In this document: one piece after another, positions 46,034 through 58,729 of the stretch
How the letters are laid out: each line of letters starts with the position of its first letter
Numbering within the stretch: position 1 is the stretch's first letter
NCBI GenBank assembly: GCA_027604705.1
Contig: JADHYV010000003.1
Location: 372,001 to 436,000, forward strand
From: Allomyces arbusculus
Lineage: Eukaryota; Blastocladiomycota; Blastocladiomycetes; Blastocladiales; Blastocladiaceae
Length of the DNA: 64,000 bases
Direction of reading: 5' to 3'
Notes under the pieces: generated by a model
Told to the model about the DNA's origin: nothing
Database searches by the model: none
What the model saw: only the letters and a program-made list of their open reading frames with translations
Translations under genes and position numbers: made by a program

Positions 46034-49000
46034 TCACATTCTGCCGCTCGCGGCCGGCGGCATCGGCACCAACCCCATCGCATACTCGCACACCTCGCGC
46101 AAATACTCCATACCATGCATCACCGCGAGTGCTGCAATCACCTGCACCTTCCTCACAAACGCGGTCCGTCCATCTTTCGCCGCGAGGACAAACGCACCGG
46201 AACACCCGCAATGTGCGTTCAAGTTCTCGCGCTTCACGAGATGGCACTTGGAACAGACTAAGTCCTGCACCTGGTGCGCAAGCACGGCGTTCTCCACCAT
46301 ATCGAGCAGCCGCGCCTCGAGATCCACTTTACTGTAGGCCGCTCCACACCTCGCACACGCCCACTTCAGCCCGCGCAACGTCGGATCACGCGTGAAATCA
46401 AGGTCCGCGGTCGCGTTACACGCCATACACACGACATGCGGCACAACGAGCGGCAAGCACGGATTCGCAAACTGGGCCTCGGGCGCAAACTCGCGCACGC
46501 GTAGGACGTCGAGCAAATTGCGCCGCAAAATGCGGACCGCGTCATCAATATCCGGGTCTAGCGCCATGATCGTGACCAGGTCCTTCACAAACTCGAGCGT
46601 CGGTGACGTCAGTGCCAAGTGCGCGCCGAGTCGCGACGGGAACGTCATGCCGTCGACGCCGTGCTCGGACCGCTGGAATCGCGGTACGAGTTGGAGAAGG
46701 CGGCGCTTGTACTTGGTCTGCACGAGCGCGCGCTTGCTCTGGATCCAGGCCTCGTTCGGACCGCTCGCCGACGAGAGGGCCACGGCGTGGTCGGCCGGGC
46801 GGCACTCGTAGCAGTCGGTCAGGAAATCGCCGAGAATGTCGTGGAAGACGGGCACGATTTGTTCCGGTAGGAACTCGGCAATGTTCCATTGCATTTCGAG
46901 CGCGATCGGGTCGGCTGTGGGCGGCGGGAGCGGCACCGTGTTCCCATCCTTGTCCACGGTTTGGCGCCGTTCCGGCAGCAGAAACCCGGCATAATTGAAC
47001 GGGTCCATCCACGATAACTGAGTCCAGGTGCGCGTCGGCGTCAAGAGCACCGACGCAAACTGCGCCGGCCCGTTCAAGTGCTGAATCAGGAAATCCACAA
47101 ATGCGTGGCCCTGCGCGACACTCGCCTTGGGCGTGTTGACCACGAGCCGATGGAACGAGCCGAACACGATCGACGTGCCGAGCTTCTTGAGCTCGCTGAT
47201 GAGCGACATGAACACGCGCTTCATCCCGTTGAAGACCATGAACGCGACTTTTGGGTCGTATAGGTACGCTGCTGAGTTGGTGAGCCATCGATCCAAGTGA
47301 ATCAGCAGCGCGTCGGCCAATTGATTGTCGATGCGCGGCGCTTCGCCTTTCTTGACTCGCGCAGCCTGCAAGATCAGGTCGCGCACGAGTGACGCGAGTG
47401 GGTCGAGTTCCGTGTGCTGCAGCTCCAGGCACGCGGCTACTGATAATCCTTCCACGTGCAGGTCCATGGTCACGGTCGGGTACATGCCCGGTGCGTTCAC
47501 TTCCGGCAAGGCCATGTGCGCGTCGAGCACCGAGAAATGCTCGTCGTCTTGTCGCCCACCGAGGTCCGGCCGCGACTCGGACGAGTACCAGAGCACATAC
47601 TCGGCTTTGACGAGCCGGCGCGCCAAGAGCACGTCGATCGCAAACGAGTGGCTGTCGGTGGTCAAGTTGCCGAGCGGCACGTTCGTGAATCGTGCGAGAT
47701 CGAGCTGCTTGGTCTTCCAGTCGCCGAGATAGGCGACTTGCGTGAACCACGACCGGAACGCTGTGCGCTGCCAGTCGAGTGCCGGCAGGTCCGCGTCGCT
47801 GAGGTGCGGCGCGCGGTGCGTGTACGGGAACAGCTGAATCGCCTTGACAAATTCGAGCACAGACGCCTTGTTGGACTGGATCGTGAGCATCGTCGGCGTC
47901 GGCCGCTCCCGGTGCCGCACGGCCAGCAGCTTGTTGAGCGCGACGAGCAGTACCGACTCAGACCTGTGCGACGTGACGTTGAAAGTGACCGCGGGCAGGG
48001 CAAACGCAGGGTCGCGCTCCTGCATGGCATTGACCAGGCGGTGGTAGACCGAGTCGACGTTGCCGACATTGTCTTTACCCGACGGATCCGAAACCAGCAC
48101 GTGGCACTCTTGCGTCGCGCGGAACGAGTAGAGAATAACAAAGTGGCGGTCGCCGACGCTGAGGTGGTAGAGGAACAGGTCGTCGAGCGCCGCGACCGTA
48201 TCAGCCTGCAAGTAATCGCTTGAGTCGGCAATCTGCAGCTGCGACCACGTCACGTTGCGCACGTTACCCGTCATTTTGCGCGCGACAATACACGTCGCGC
48301 CGAGCTGCAAAACGGCGCGGAACGTGCCCGGAATGCTGGCCTCGTAGACGCCCTCGATCTTCGGGTGCGAAAAGAAATGCATGAGCATGCGCTCGTTCTG
48401 CTTGAAGACCTCCTCATCCATGCTGCACTGGTAGAGCGTCGTCGCCTCTTGCCGGTCGAGCGTCGTGTCGATTTTCCGCGGCAAGTACTTTTTCACCTCG
48501 GTCACAGTCACCTCGTCCATGCCGCGCATCTGGTCAATCGGCATTTGCACGCGCGACTTGACGTAGAACGTGCGCGGAATCCGCAGCGTGATCTGGTGCA
48601 ACTTGTCGCCAATCAGCACCCACAGCTGGTGCGCGCCGCCCTTGCCCTCCTTGACCTGCAAGATCGACCACTTGCTCGACTCGAGACTCGCCTGCTGCGC
48701 GCGCAAGAACGCGTCCATTTGGTTGGTCCCCGAGCTCGTCGTTCCACTCGACGTTGCGGCCGAGGCCGCCGCGCGCGACGCTGACGCCGCCTCGTGCGCG
48801 CGGTGCTTGGCCGCGAGCCGCTGATACTTCCACTTCTTCTTCTGGTATTGCAACCACCCGTGGTAATCCTGCGTCGGGTTCGGGCACACCGCAGCGAGCA
48901 ACGCCTCCTTGAGCTCGTCCATTTCCATGGCGGCCGTCTTACGCTTATTCACGCGGGTCACGCGCGCCGTGCGTGCCGGGTTCGCGACCGCCGTCGCGTC

Positions 49001-52000
49001 GCGCGGCGGGGGCTTAGCCGCCCCGGCCTTGCGCAGATCCTCCATGTCGAACAATTCCGTGAGCTTAGTCTGGTGCCGCTCGTTGTTGACGCGCTGCCGC
49101 AACCAGTCCGGGTGCTTTACGCGCGGGATCGGGTTGGGCACCTTTTGCATGGCGGCGGGGATCGTGATGAGCTTTTGCAAGACGAACCCGAACCGTTCCT
49201 TGTAGTAGTCCCAGTCGATCAGGTCGCGAATGTCCGGGTCCTGCACGTTCGGGTCCTTGAGCCACTTTCGCAGGAAATGGCGCCGGATCGCCGGGTCCGT
49301 GTGCAAGATGGCGACGGGGATCGCGCGTTCGGCGACGGGTGCGTCGACGGGCTTCTTGGCAATCAAAAAGTGGCACGCGAGCTTGTCCTTGACCATGTCG
49401 TTGCCCAAGAACATGGCGAGCCGCTTGGCCGTGGTGATGGCCGTCGATTTTTGGCCCTCGTACTCGGACAGCGATTTCGACATGTTCTTGTTCTCGGAAA
49501 TCAGGTCGATCAGCTCCGAGTCGGGCATGTTGGCGCCGCGCGTGTCCATGATGTCGAGCCACTGGTTGGCGACGCGCGCGACGGCGGCATAACACTCTTC
49601 GAGTGTCGAGCCTTCGAGAAACACGGAAAAGATCTGCTGCTGGAAGATCTTGATGAGCTTGAGCTCGCCGCGCCGTTTGACTTCAAATCCCTTGAGTTCG
49701 GCCAGCGATCCATTGTCGTTGAAGACGGCATACCGCTTCTTGAGCAGCTTATCGGCCTCAGTCGACGCTGGCAAAATCATGGCGCGGTACGGGCCATCGA
49801 CCTCAAACAGGATCGAATTTTCCGAGCGAATCTCCCACTCGTCGCTGGCCCTGTCCTTGCGCGACTGGTACTGGTGGTTTGTGAACTTGCCGTAAACGAG
49901 ATGGTTGAGCATCGTGCACGGGTACGAAATCACGCACTTCTTGCCCGTCTTGGTCGTGCAAACAAAATTCTCCGGGAACGATTTGGGCAAAATGCACCAG
50001 ATCCCGTCGGTATCGAGCTCGAGCGGGCGGCCCACTTGCTCAATTAATTCGCGCGCGAGCTGAATGATTTGCGCGCCCGTGTAGCACACGATCCCGCCCA
50101 TTTCCATCGAGTACCAGCGACTGCCCTTGCGCATGACGTACCCGTAGAACGAGTTCAAAATACACTTGTGCGCGAGCTGCAGCGAGTCCATGACGACAAC
50201 CATTTTCTTGCCCTCGTTGATGCCCGCCGTATCGCTCGCCGCCTGCGCCTTCTCGAGGTTCTTTTTCCAGACCTTGAGCAAGCCCTTGTACTCGTACCGC
50301 CGGTCGCGGAATTGCCGCACCGTATCAATATAGAACGGGTTCTCGCGCTGGCACACGGTCGACGTGCGCTGTACGACTTCGTGGTCGTGCAACTTCTTGT
50401 AGACTTTGCGCGAGTAGTCGGCGAGCGTCTTGGTGATCTTGGCCTGCCGGTCGGTTTTCGACAGTTGCCGGAACACTGGGTCCTTTGCCAACTGCCCGAG
50501 AATCATATTGTAGTCGGCGTGTGTTGCCGGAAAGTACTCGCCGCGCCATGACCACTCGAGCGGCCGCTTGCACTGGTTCTCAGGTGCATTGAAGTCGCAC
50601 GTTGCGCACGTGGCCTCCGAGACCATGGCGTCCGGCTGCAACCGGTTGGTCAGGATAATGTTCGGGTACATGGCGGCCACGTCGAGATGGTAGATGAGCG
50701 GCGTTTCGAGCCGGTTCGGCTGGTCGCGCAGCCCCTGGAGGGCGGCAATAATCTGGTCGCGCTTCTCGTCGAGGTCAATCACGTCGTCGGGCGAGACCTT
50801 GTGCTCAACCTCGAGCGTGAACCGCAGTGCGCGGTCGACGTCGTTTATCAGCTTGTCGATCATGCTCGGCACGATCTTGAACGTGGTCGCGATATCCGAC
50901 CGAAAAACGCCGGCCTCGAGGGCCTCGACGTGCCCGCCAACATACGTCTCGGCCGTGAGCAGGTGGCCCTGGTAAAACTTGCCCACTTCGTCGACGTGCT
51001 TGTTGGGCATGAGCACGTTGGCTTTGAACGCCTGCACCATGAGCAGCGACTCACAGAGCGTGCCGGACCCCTTGCGCAGCACTTCGTCCGGGTTCATGGG
51101 GATAATGTTGCACAGCGAAAAGACGAAGGGGTGCACATATTTCATGTAGAGGTAGTAGGTCGCGACCGCGTCCGAGACCGAGTACTGCGCGAGAATCTGC
51201 GGCTCCTGCTGCGCGTAGGTCAGCATCACCTCCGGGTCGAGCTCCATTGGGTTGTACCCGAGCTTGGCCGTCGTCACGGCCTTGAGTCCGTGGCTGCCCG
51301 CGGGCAGGTACGAGTCGCGCTTGACCCACCGGAAACAGTCCGAGTGGTGCGCGTAGTAGCTCTTGTACTCGTCGTTGTCGTCGCGGAACACGCCAATCTC
51401 CTCGTACATGTCGAGCCCATGCGCCTTGGCGCGCGCCTCGACAAACGGCCAGTCGAAGAAATCGCCGTTGTAGGTGACAAAGACTTGCGGCTGCACGTCA
51501 ACGACGTGCTCGAAAAACCGCCGAATCAGCTGCTCTTCGTTGACCTCGTTGAAAATGACAAACGGGCCGGGGAACTCGGGTTTCGGGTTGTACTCGAAGT
51601 CGGCAATGTCCTCGGAGACGATTTCGCGGTTGGTGATCAAGTATCCTTGGCCGTCGATCATGTAGGAAATCATCATGATCTGGTCGTGCGACGCGTCCGG
51701 GAACTTGAGCGGCAGTTTGGTCGTTTCAATATCAAACGCGAGCACGACCGGGTCGGCGGGCAGCAGCTTGTCCTCTTGCCGTGTCACAGAGACGACGCCA
51801 TTTTCGGGCACGACATTGTACCAGACGCCGACGCGGTAATCTACAACGAAAAGAGCGTGGTTAGTCGGCTTGAACGCCTCACCATGCCGAGACATGCGAC
51901 GGCAGGGCAAACGCGCACCTCTGTCCATGGCGACGCGCAAGTAATACGGCACGTCGTACTCGCGAATGTCGAGAATCAGCGTCATGGGGTCGTGCGCGTA

Positions 52001-52974
52001 GGTGCGCTTATCGGCCTGCTTGGTGGCCACGCCGACTTGCACGTTCATCGACTCGTCAAAGACAAGGTTTTCGCTGGTGCTGGCCTTGGCACGGCGCACG
52101 GCGGCGAGAACGTCCTTGCGCACGCGCAGCAGGTCCTGCACGTTGCGGAAGAGCAGCTTGACGACGCGGCGCATGATGCCAAGCAGGTGGTTGGGCTGGA
52201 CGCGAAGGAGAATTGTGTGAGGTGTGCGAATGAGAAATCACCGCGCGATGTGATATCCTCGCGTACCTGGTCGAGATCCTCTTTGTCCACCATTTCAATC
52301 TTCTCGATGGTGCTCTCGTACTTTTTGCGCAGGAATTCCTCGACCTCGGGCTCGGATCCCGGCTAAACAGAAAAACGACCGCACACACGGCAAGCGCGCA
52401 AAAAAAAGATGAATGGCCAGTATATTTGATCGAATAAGTGCGAGCTGCAAGTACCTTGCACATGATGTAAAAGTAAGGGCTGTACTTGATGGTGCTCTTG
52501 AACGTGGACCCGTCGTCTTGAATAAAATAGTAGTCGCACGCTGACCGGCCTCCCGGCCAGTCGTCGTCGCGCAGGAGTGTCTAGACCGTTGGTTGCGCGC
52601 ACGGCTCAGTGTCAGCGGGCGCACAAAAATCGCGCTGTATCGCCCCACCCAGCAGTGTCGCGTACCGGATGCATGTTCACCATCCACCCGGACCGCGGTG
52701 GTCCCGCATCAAACCTCGAGAATCCCATCTTGACATCGAGTTCGTCACGCTGCGCGACCCTTTGAAACTGCTGCTCGGCGGCCGAGGCGACGGCGAGCCC
52801 GTTCTCGTCGAGTTCGGGTGCGCTTATAGCGCCCTTAAAGTTGTTGCCTCCAGCGGCACGGCGGGACGAAGGGAACCGCGACCGGCCCTGGCCGCCGCCG
52901 CCGCCGCCAGACTTGCCGCCAGACTTACCGCCGTTCGGAACGAGGCCGAAAGTGCCCTTGCCGCGCGACGCCAT
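46034..52974 (-). CDS. POL2: DNA polymerase epsilon catalytic subunit
   Basis: This is the leading-strand replicase. Exons 52666-52974, 52455-52580, 52267-52362, 51919-52195 and 46034-51840 encode 2,204 residues (yeast 2,222). A Gly/Lys/Arg-rich head (MASRGKGTFGLVPNGG) precedes MGFSRFDAGPPRSGWMVNMHP. Exonuclease motifs are intact: FDIETTKLPLKFPD (Exo I, about residue 306), VTYNGDFFDWPF (Exo II), YSVSDAVATYYLY (Exo III). Polymerase motifs: LDVAAMYPNIILTNRLQP (A), CILNSFYGYVMRKGSRW (B), LELDTDGIWCILPKSF (C). The inactive second polymerase half follows, and the end has two zinc modules, CMACNATADLDF..CARC and CSKCHLVKRENLNAHCGC. The last intron (78 nt, GTGCGC..TAG) is a multiple of three and lacks a stop, so its splicing rests on the restored DYRVGVWYN join. 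It is divergent from RPD3 (463 nt) and convergent with the carrier gene (about 100 nt). Confidence 0.97.
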
Positions 52975-53437
52975 GGTTGCGCGGGCTGAGTGGGGGGGCT
53001 GCGGTCGTCGAGGAGGGCAGGGCAGTGAGTCGAAGCTCGGGTGCGATCAGGGGTCGCCTGGGCAAGTTTGTGCGGGCGGGCCAGTGGGAAGGGGTTTGGA
53101 GCACCGGCGCTGGTCGGTTGCGGGCGCTGGCGTGCGATTGCACGCTACGAATCGTGGTGGGGCGACTGCCGTTGGTCGCCTTCGTCGTCGACACGACGAG
53201 GTTGGCTGATCACAGTGCTGGTGGACTTGGCGTGTCGTCGTCGACTTGAGCAAGCAGCAGCTGCCTAACCACGGTCCCACGTGCTTTGTGCATGGAATGG
53301 GCAGGGACCGTTACAGGCGCGGTTGACTGTCGTGCGGCTCGATGTCTGCTCCAACTTGCTCACAGCCTCCTCGCAACCACGACCAAAACGACCACCACGA
53401 CGGTCCACAACTGCGACGCTGCAATACCGCTGCAATC
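52975..53437. other. Bidirectional promoter, POL2 / RPD3
   Basis: 463 nt between opposite start codons, GC-rich, with no clear TATA box. No ACGCGT (MCB-type) element was noticed that would hint at cell-cycle control. Confidence 0.5.
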
Positions 53438-55456
53438 ATGGCCAACCGAACGGCCCAGTCCGAGCTGACCCTCGCGCAGGGCACCGCGCGCAAGACCAAA
53501 GTCGCCTATTACTTTGATCGTATGATGCTTCAAAACAACACCGGTCAGTCCCGCGTCTTTCAGGCACCATCAATTTCTGACCGTACGCGCCATTCGCCCG
53601 TGCAATTCCAGCCAATATTGCAACGTTCCACTATGCCTCGAGTATGTTCGTGCCCGGCGAGAGTCGCTGACGTTGGCTCGCCAAGACGACGACGCTGACG
53701 GTTTTTTGGGCGGATTGATGCGTGCCCAGATCACCCCATGAAGCCGTTCCGCATCCGCATGACCGACGCGCTCGTCAAGAACTATGGCCTCTACAAGAAA
53801 ATGAACGTCTTTGTACGCATGCTCGCGCTTCTCGACAGCAACAACGACTCGGCGCTCTGAATCCATGGCCTGACACCCCGCACGTTTTGGCGAAATTAGC
53901 GACCAACAGCAGCCACGTTTGACCAAATGACCAAGTTCCACACCGACGACTACCTCAATTTCCTCAAGCGCGTCTCGCCTGAAATCTACTCGACCGGCGT
54001 GGAGCGGCTCGTTGATCGCAAATGTTCTCGTTGCCCTCCCTAACACTCGCTTGTCACGACGTGCATCCTGACCACCTCCCTGCTGCTCCCATCCAGTCAA
54101 CTTCGGCGACGACTGCCCGCCATTCGACGGCATCTACGACTTTTCCTCCTTGTCCGCCGGTGGGTCGATCCAGGGTGCCGAGCGACTCGCGTCAGGCGAG
54201 TGCGACATTGCCGTGAATTGGGGTGGGGGGCTGCACCACGCGAAAAAGACCGAGGCCTCGGGCTTTTGCTACGTGAACGACATTGTTCTCGGTATTCTGG
54301 AGCTCCTGAAGTGCGTTTGGTGCCGACTTGAATTTGGCACTCGTGACCGAACACTGACTATGCAACGCGCTGCTAGATCCTACGAGCGTGTGCTCTACGT
54401 CGACGTCGACGTGCACCACGGCGACGGTGTCGAAGAGGCCTTCTACACGACCGACCGGGTCATGACCGTCTCGTTCCACTTGTTTGGGCACGGGTTTTTC
54501 CCGGGCACGGGGCACGTCTTGGTACGCGCTCATGTGCCGTCCTTGGCGCTCCGCTGCGCGCTTCATCGCACTCACCCTGTCGCGCATCTCTCTCAGGACG
54601 TTGGCGTTGGCAAGGGCAAGTACTATGCGGTCAACGTGCCGCTGCAATACGGCATCGACGACGAAACATACCACCAAGTGTTTCGCCCAATCATGAAGCG
54701 CGTCATGGAATGGTACCGCCCCTCGGCCGTCGTCCTGCAACTCGGCGCCGACTCGCTCGCGGGCGACCGACTCGGCATGTTCAACCTGTCGATGCGCGGC
54801 CACGGCAAGTGCGTCGAGTACATGAAATCGTTTGGCGTGCCAATGCTCATGGTGGGCGGCGGCGGGTACACGATTCGCAATGTCGCGCGCACCTGGACCT
54901 ACGAGACGGCACGCGCCGTGGGCGTCGACTTGCCGGTCCACCTGCCGTACAACGAGTTTCTCGAGTACTATGGGCCCGAGTACCTGCTCGATGTGCCGAT
55001 GTCGAATATCCCGAATCATAACACGCAGGACCACTTGGAAAAGCTGGTGGCCGCGATCACGGAGCATTTGCGCAATTTGCCGTTTGCGCCGAGCGTGCAG
55101 ACGCAGGAAGTGCCCGTTGACGAGCCGGTCGAGGCGGACGAGGATTTGGAGGACCCGGATGAGCGGTTACCGCGTACGTTTTGTCACCGCGTTCTTGGTC
55201 GCGGGCCCCGCGCAGATGCTGACTTGGTGATGCCCGCATTCTAGAATCATACCGCGACGGCCACATCCAGCGCGATGACGAGTACAGCGACTCCGAGGAC
55301 GAGGGTGACAGGAGGGACGAGCACGACTACGGCCCGTCGTCGTCGAACGGCGCCGCATCCAGGGGACGCAGTTCGCGGCCAGCGGCCAGTGCACGCGGAG
55401 CCCGTGGGGTGAACGGCTCGTCACACGCCGACGCCGACGATCCGATGGAGGGCTGA
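53438..55456 (+). CDS. RPD3: Class I histone deacetylase, RPD3 type
   Basis: This zinc hydrolase removes acetyl groups from histone lysines in Sin3/Rpd3-type co-repressors. Eight exons (53438-53519, 53612-53641, 53730-53812, 53900-54023, 54097-54310, 54377-54521, 54597-55173, 55245-55456) encode 488 residues. Exon 2 is only 30 nt; with it the protein reads [20 protein letters not shown], matching the family, and without it that block is lost. Catalytic parts are intact: [20 protein letters not shown] (His153, His154), [15 protein letters not shown] (zinc Asp189, His191), [14 protein letters not shown] (zinc Asp) and [20 protein letters not shown] (transition-state Tyr). The end is acidic then Ser/Arg/Gly-rich. 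[12 protein letters not shown] and ARTWTYET favour fungal RPD3 over HOS2. The usual GQGHPMKP is SNHPMKP here. Convergent with the RAD60-like gene. Confidence 0.93.
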
Positions 55457-55543
55457 CGCGGGTGCGGGCGGCCGCACGTCTGAAAAATGTCAATACATCA
55501 TTTCCACGACGAATGCAAAACAAACGGGTTGAACCAGACCATA

Positions 55544-55549
55544 AATAAA
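55544..55549 (+). terminator. Putative polyadenylation signal of RPD3
   Basis: AATAAA lies 88 nt after the RPD3 stop codon in the 127-nt convergent gap before the next gene's stop. Confidence 0.5.
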
Positions 55550-55583
55550 TACACGAAACCCAAACCAAACCCACACCCACCCG

Positions 55584-57479
55584 TCACCCTGTAATCTTCA
55601 ACGTCAACATATCATCATCGCACAAATCCGCGCCCTCGGGCGTGGAGTGCAAATCGAGCGGCTCACCGTCCGGGTCCTGCAACACGCACCGCGCCATATC
55701 CGAGACGCTGAATTTGTTGCGGAACGCATCGACCAGAACCTGCAGCGGCCGCGACGTGCCAATCTGCACCTTGAGTTCGCGCCCTTCCTTGTCGCGGATC
55801 TTGAGCTTGATCTTCTCGCCTTCGGCGGACGGGGTGCCGGACACGCTGGGCTCCTCGCTGGGTTGCGACATGATGGGGGCTGCGGCCACAGTTGCGGGCC
55901 CGGGAATCGGCGGTGTCTCCATGGTCGGCCGGCGTCGTCTTTCCAAGAGCCATTGCTTGTAGGCCTCGTAGAGCTGCGCGTTCGGGACCACATCTCATTA
56001 TCCGCACGAGGTCAACTCCACATCCACCCACCGCCAACCCAAACCGCGGAGATCCACATACCCATGGCGACGAATCCGCGAAAATTCATCGTCCTTGGCG
56101 TCGAGAAATACGACACTTTTGCGTCCTTATACAACAGCACCACATCGCGCGCGTTGAGACGCATTGCCGTCGCAAATTGCGTCGCGAGCGTCTGGAACAG
56201 ATCGCTATCAAGCACATCGTATGTCTGCGGCGCGCCGCGCGTCACGTTCACGCGATTAATCGCGAGAATCGGCGTCAGTTCAATTGTCACGCGCTTGCCC
56301 TCGACAGGCGCCGTCGCTGGCTCGGCGACAGGTGTGGCCGCGCGCGTGTTCTCGCCGCTCGAGTTGTGTCGCACGAGTGACGGGCGAAAACCCATGGCCA
56401 TGAGTTTGGCCGAGTAGACTCTGGAGGTGGTGGGTTTGATTTGCAGTGCGGGTGAGGGGCATAGGCGGGTGGAGACACGACGTGGAGATGGGAGGCATGC
56501 GTACGGCGCTTGTCGTGTTGGCGAGTCGGGAGGTGGGGTCACTTCGCGGTGCACTTGCGACTCCGGCATCTCCGGCTCAGGCGGAAGAAGCGCGTCCAGG
56601 CCGGCGATTGGTGGTGGGGCAATATCGTTCGCGTCCAGGTCATCACTGTAGGAACGCATCAGTCAACTTTCGCCATGCCCAATATTGGTGGGAGCCTCAA
56701 CAACGTACTCGGACGGTGCTTCGACCGACGCCAGCTCATGGCCCATGAACAGGTGCGACGGTCCAAGCGTGACCTGGGACTTGCCTACGAAACAGGAACA
56801 AATTCACGCCATCAGCACCCGTGCTTTGCAGGTCCAACTGCATCGGTGACCCCTTACCCGTTGTTGCCTGTGGCGCAGCCTTGACCACCTCCGACTGATC
56901 AAAGATATCGTCCAAGTCGACGACCTCGGTCGTGACGGGCGGCGGGCGTGCGCGCTTTGGCCGGCGTCTCGGCTTCCTCTCGGCAATCGATCCGAGGAAA
57001 TCGTCGTCGTCATCAAGCCCCAGCCCGCCAAAATCATCGCTCGCGCCGCGGCTCAGCGCGCTATCGGACCCAGCCGGCTCCTGGCTCGGCGGCGTACTGC
57101 TCGCGACCGGCGGCGTGCTGGAATTGCGCGGGCTCGTGCGCGGGCGTTTCCGCGCAGGCGACGGGGACGGTGCTGGCCCGGCGAGCGGCAATCCGGGCGT
57201 GGCCGGCTTGCTCGGCGATGTGCTCGCCTGTGAGAAGGACCGTTTGGCGGCAGTCGTCGTGGAGGGCGGGGTCCCAGGCCGTAATCCGGGCGCTGGTGCT
57301 GCAGTCTCAACCAGGATTGGCGGTGCAGCCGCCTCGGTCGGGAGCAGTGGGGCCAGGTCGTCGTCGTCGCTGTCGAGGAGCGAATAGGACTCGACAGCGC
57401 GTGGACCTGCCGGGGCTGCAGTGGCGGCGGACTGCTGCATCTCGTCGTCGGACGAATCGAGCAGGGAGATGGATTCCAT
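55584..57479 (-). CDS. RAD60: RAD60/ESC2/NIP45-like protein with two SUMO-like domains
   Basis: Proteins of this family bind SUMO machinery and guard replication forks and recombination. Exons 56858-57479, 56709-56784, 56505-56645, 56062-56420 and 55584-55993 encode about 535 residues. The head carries acidic SUMO-interaction-like motifs (SISLLDSSDDE, SYSLLDSDDDD, DDFGGLGLDDDDDF) and a basic KPRRRPKRARPPP. Two ubiquitin-like folds follow, about residues 318-398 (RVTIELTPILAINRV, DVVLLYKDAKVSYF) and 460-535 (IKLKIRDKEGRELKVQ, LCDDDMLTLKITG). The start at 57479 is chosen because the motif-bearing head begins there; the frame is open up to 57953. Weak points: the first intron could use a nearer donor (I chose GTAAGG), and the last ends in GAG rather than CAG/TAG. 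It lies beside RPD3 and POL2. Confidence 0.68.
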
Positions 57480-58729
57480 GCTGTTCGCGCGTCGGGTCGG
57501 CGGGGGAGGAACAGCGAGGTCGCGGGCAGCACGAACACACAGGCGCGCGGCAAGCGCTGGGGTGACGGCGGCGGGGCCGTGGCCGTGAATTGCAGCAAGT
57601 CGGTGCTCGCCGCGAATGCGCTGGGCTCGCGATGTTGGTGTCGCAGTCGCTGGCGTCGTGAAGCCGATTGCTGGCGCCAATGTGCGGTTGGGCGCTGTCG
57701 TCAAACGTGGTAGCAGGTCGACATCCACGTCACACGCTTCTCGACCAAGTTGAACGATTAAAGAACCACATCTGTTGCTCGAAAATGGATCAAGAGATGC
57801 CCTTGACGGCAGCATCAGTCTGGATGCCAGTTTTCCAAGCAACCAGCGGTGTTCTTCAAGTGTTCCCGTTTCTTCTGCGTCATGAACCAAGTCGTCAGCA
57901 TCAGCATAAATCTGAACCAATCGTGAGCTCGCCATTCGATCGGTCACATGCATGGCTTAGCAGTATGAGAAGAAGCGGAAATTCTTGCTCGCAGTCTACT
58001 CGCTCTCTGTAACTTCCTCGGATTACTCGTTTTTGGATGGAAATCACAATTTGCACTAGTTTGACCTCGACGCTTGACCCAGGACTTTGCCGCGCCAAGA
58101 GTTGTGGCGACATTCGCCATTTGCACATTCATTGACAGACACATCGTGAATGATTGTATATGATTGACACACGTGTTCTTCTTTGCCCTCTGGCTGGACC
58201 ATGGCTTTCCTTTTCTCAAGCGCACCCCCCCCCCCCCCCGGATCTTATGCCTGCACGGGATTTGCGACAATATCGCAGCATGGCCGCTAATGGGTTGAGA
58301 GAACACCGCCGCACGCGCCATCACGCGCGTGGCTAAAATTGATTTTCCAGCGTCCTTCCAGTCGGCTTGCGTGGTGCGATAGCGTGGGAACCCGCTCCGC
58401 ACATTGTGATCCTCAAATCCATGTCTCGCCGGCGTGCGGGCGAACCTGTTGTGTCGCTCGAATGATGACGAGGGCAGTCGACTCTGACATGGTCCTGTCT
58501 TGCATTAACAATTGACTGTTGGATTTGCTGTCTGATTGGCATTCTTCCTGCAAAACAAACGTTTGGGGCCGCAGGCCTCTCACAACTCTCTCCATCAGCT
58601 TCATCCCGATCAAACTCAACGTAATTCATATTGACTCTCGCGATCAGCTCTACGCCGATCCCGTGCTCGACCTTCGGCCGCCGTCAAAACCCGGCCCGCT
58701 CCAGCATCGCACCTTCCACGCCCAATACA
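57480..58729. other. Spacer upstream of RAD60-like gene, downstream of PNS1
   Basis: 1.25 kb. The RAD60-like frame stays open to 57953 and could hold a longer head (from a Met near 57935-57953), but the composition changes there. The rest (57960-58700) is AT-richer with a C15 run at 58225-58239 and no supported gene. Confidence 0.5.
58225..58239 (+). repeat. Homopolymer C run
   Basis: Fifteen consecutive C bases in non-coding DNA. Its length may be unreliable in sequencing. Confidence 0.9.

Noticed and set aside
50687-52366. 559-codon open frame antisense to POL2
   Set aside because: Same shadow effect; it runs across POL2 introns and has no recognisable domain.
56810-56860. Shorter 34-nt intron (donor GTGCTG) in the RAD60-like gene
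   Set aside because: It is in phase, but 34 nt is too short compared with other introns here; the GTAAGG donor gives a 73-nt intron in the same phase.
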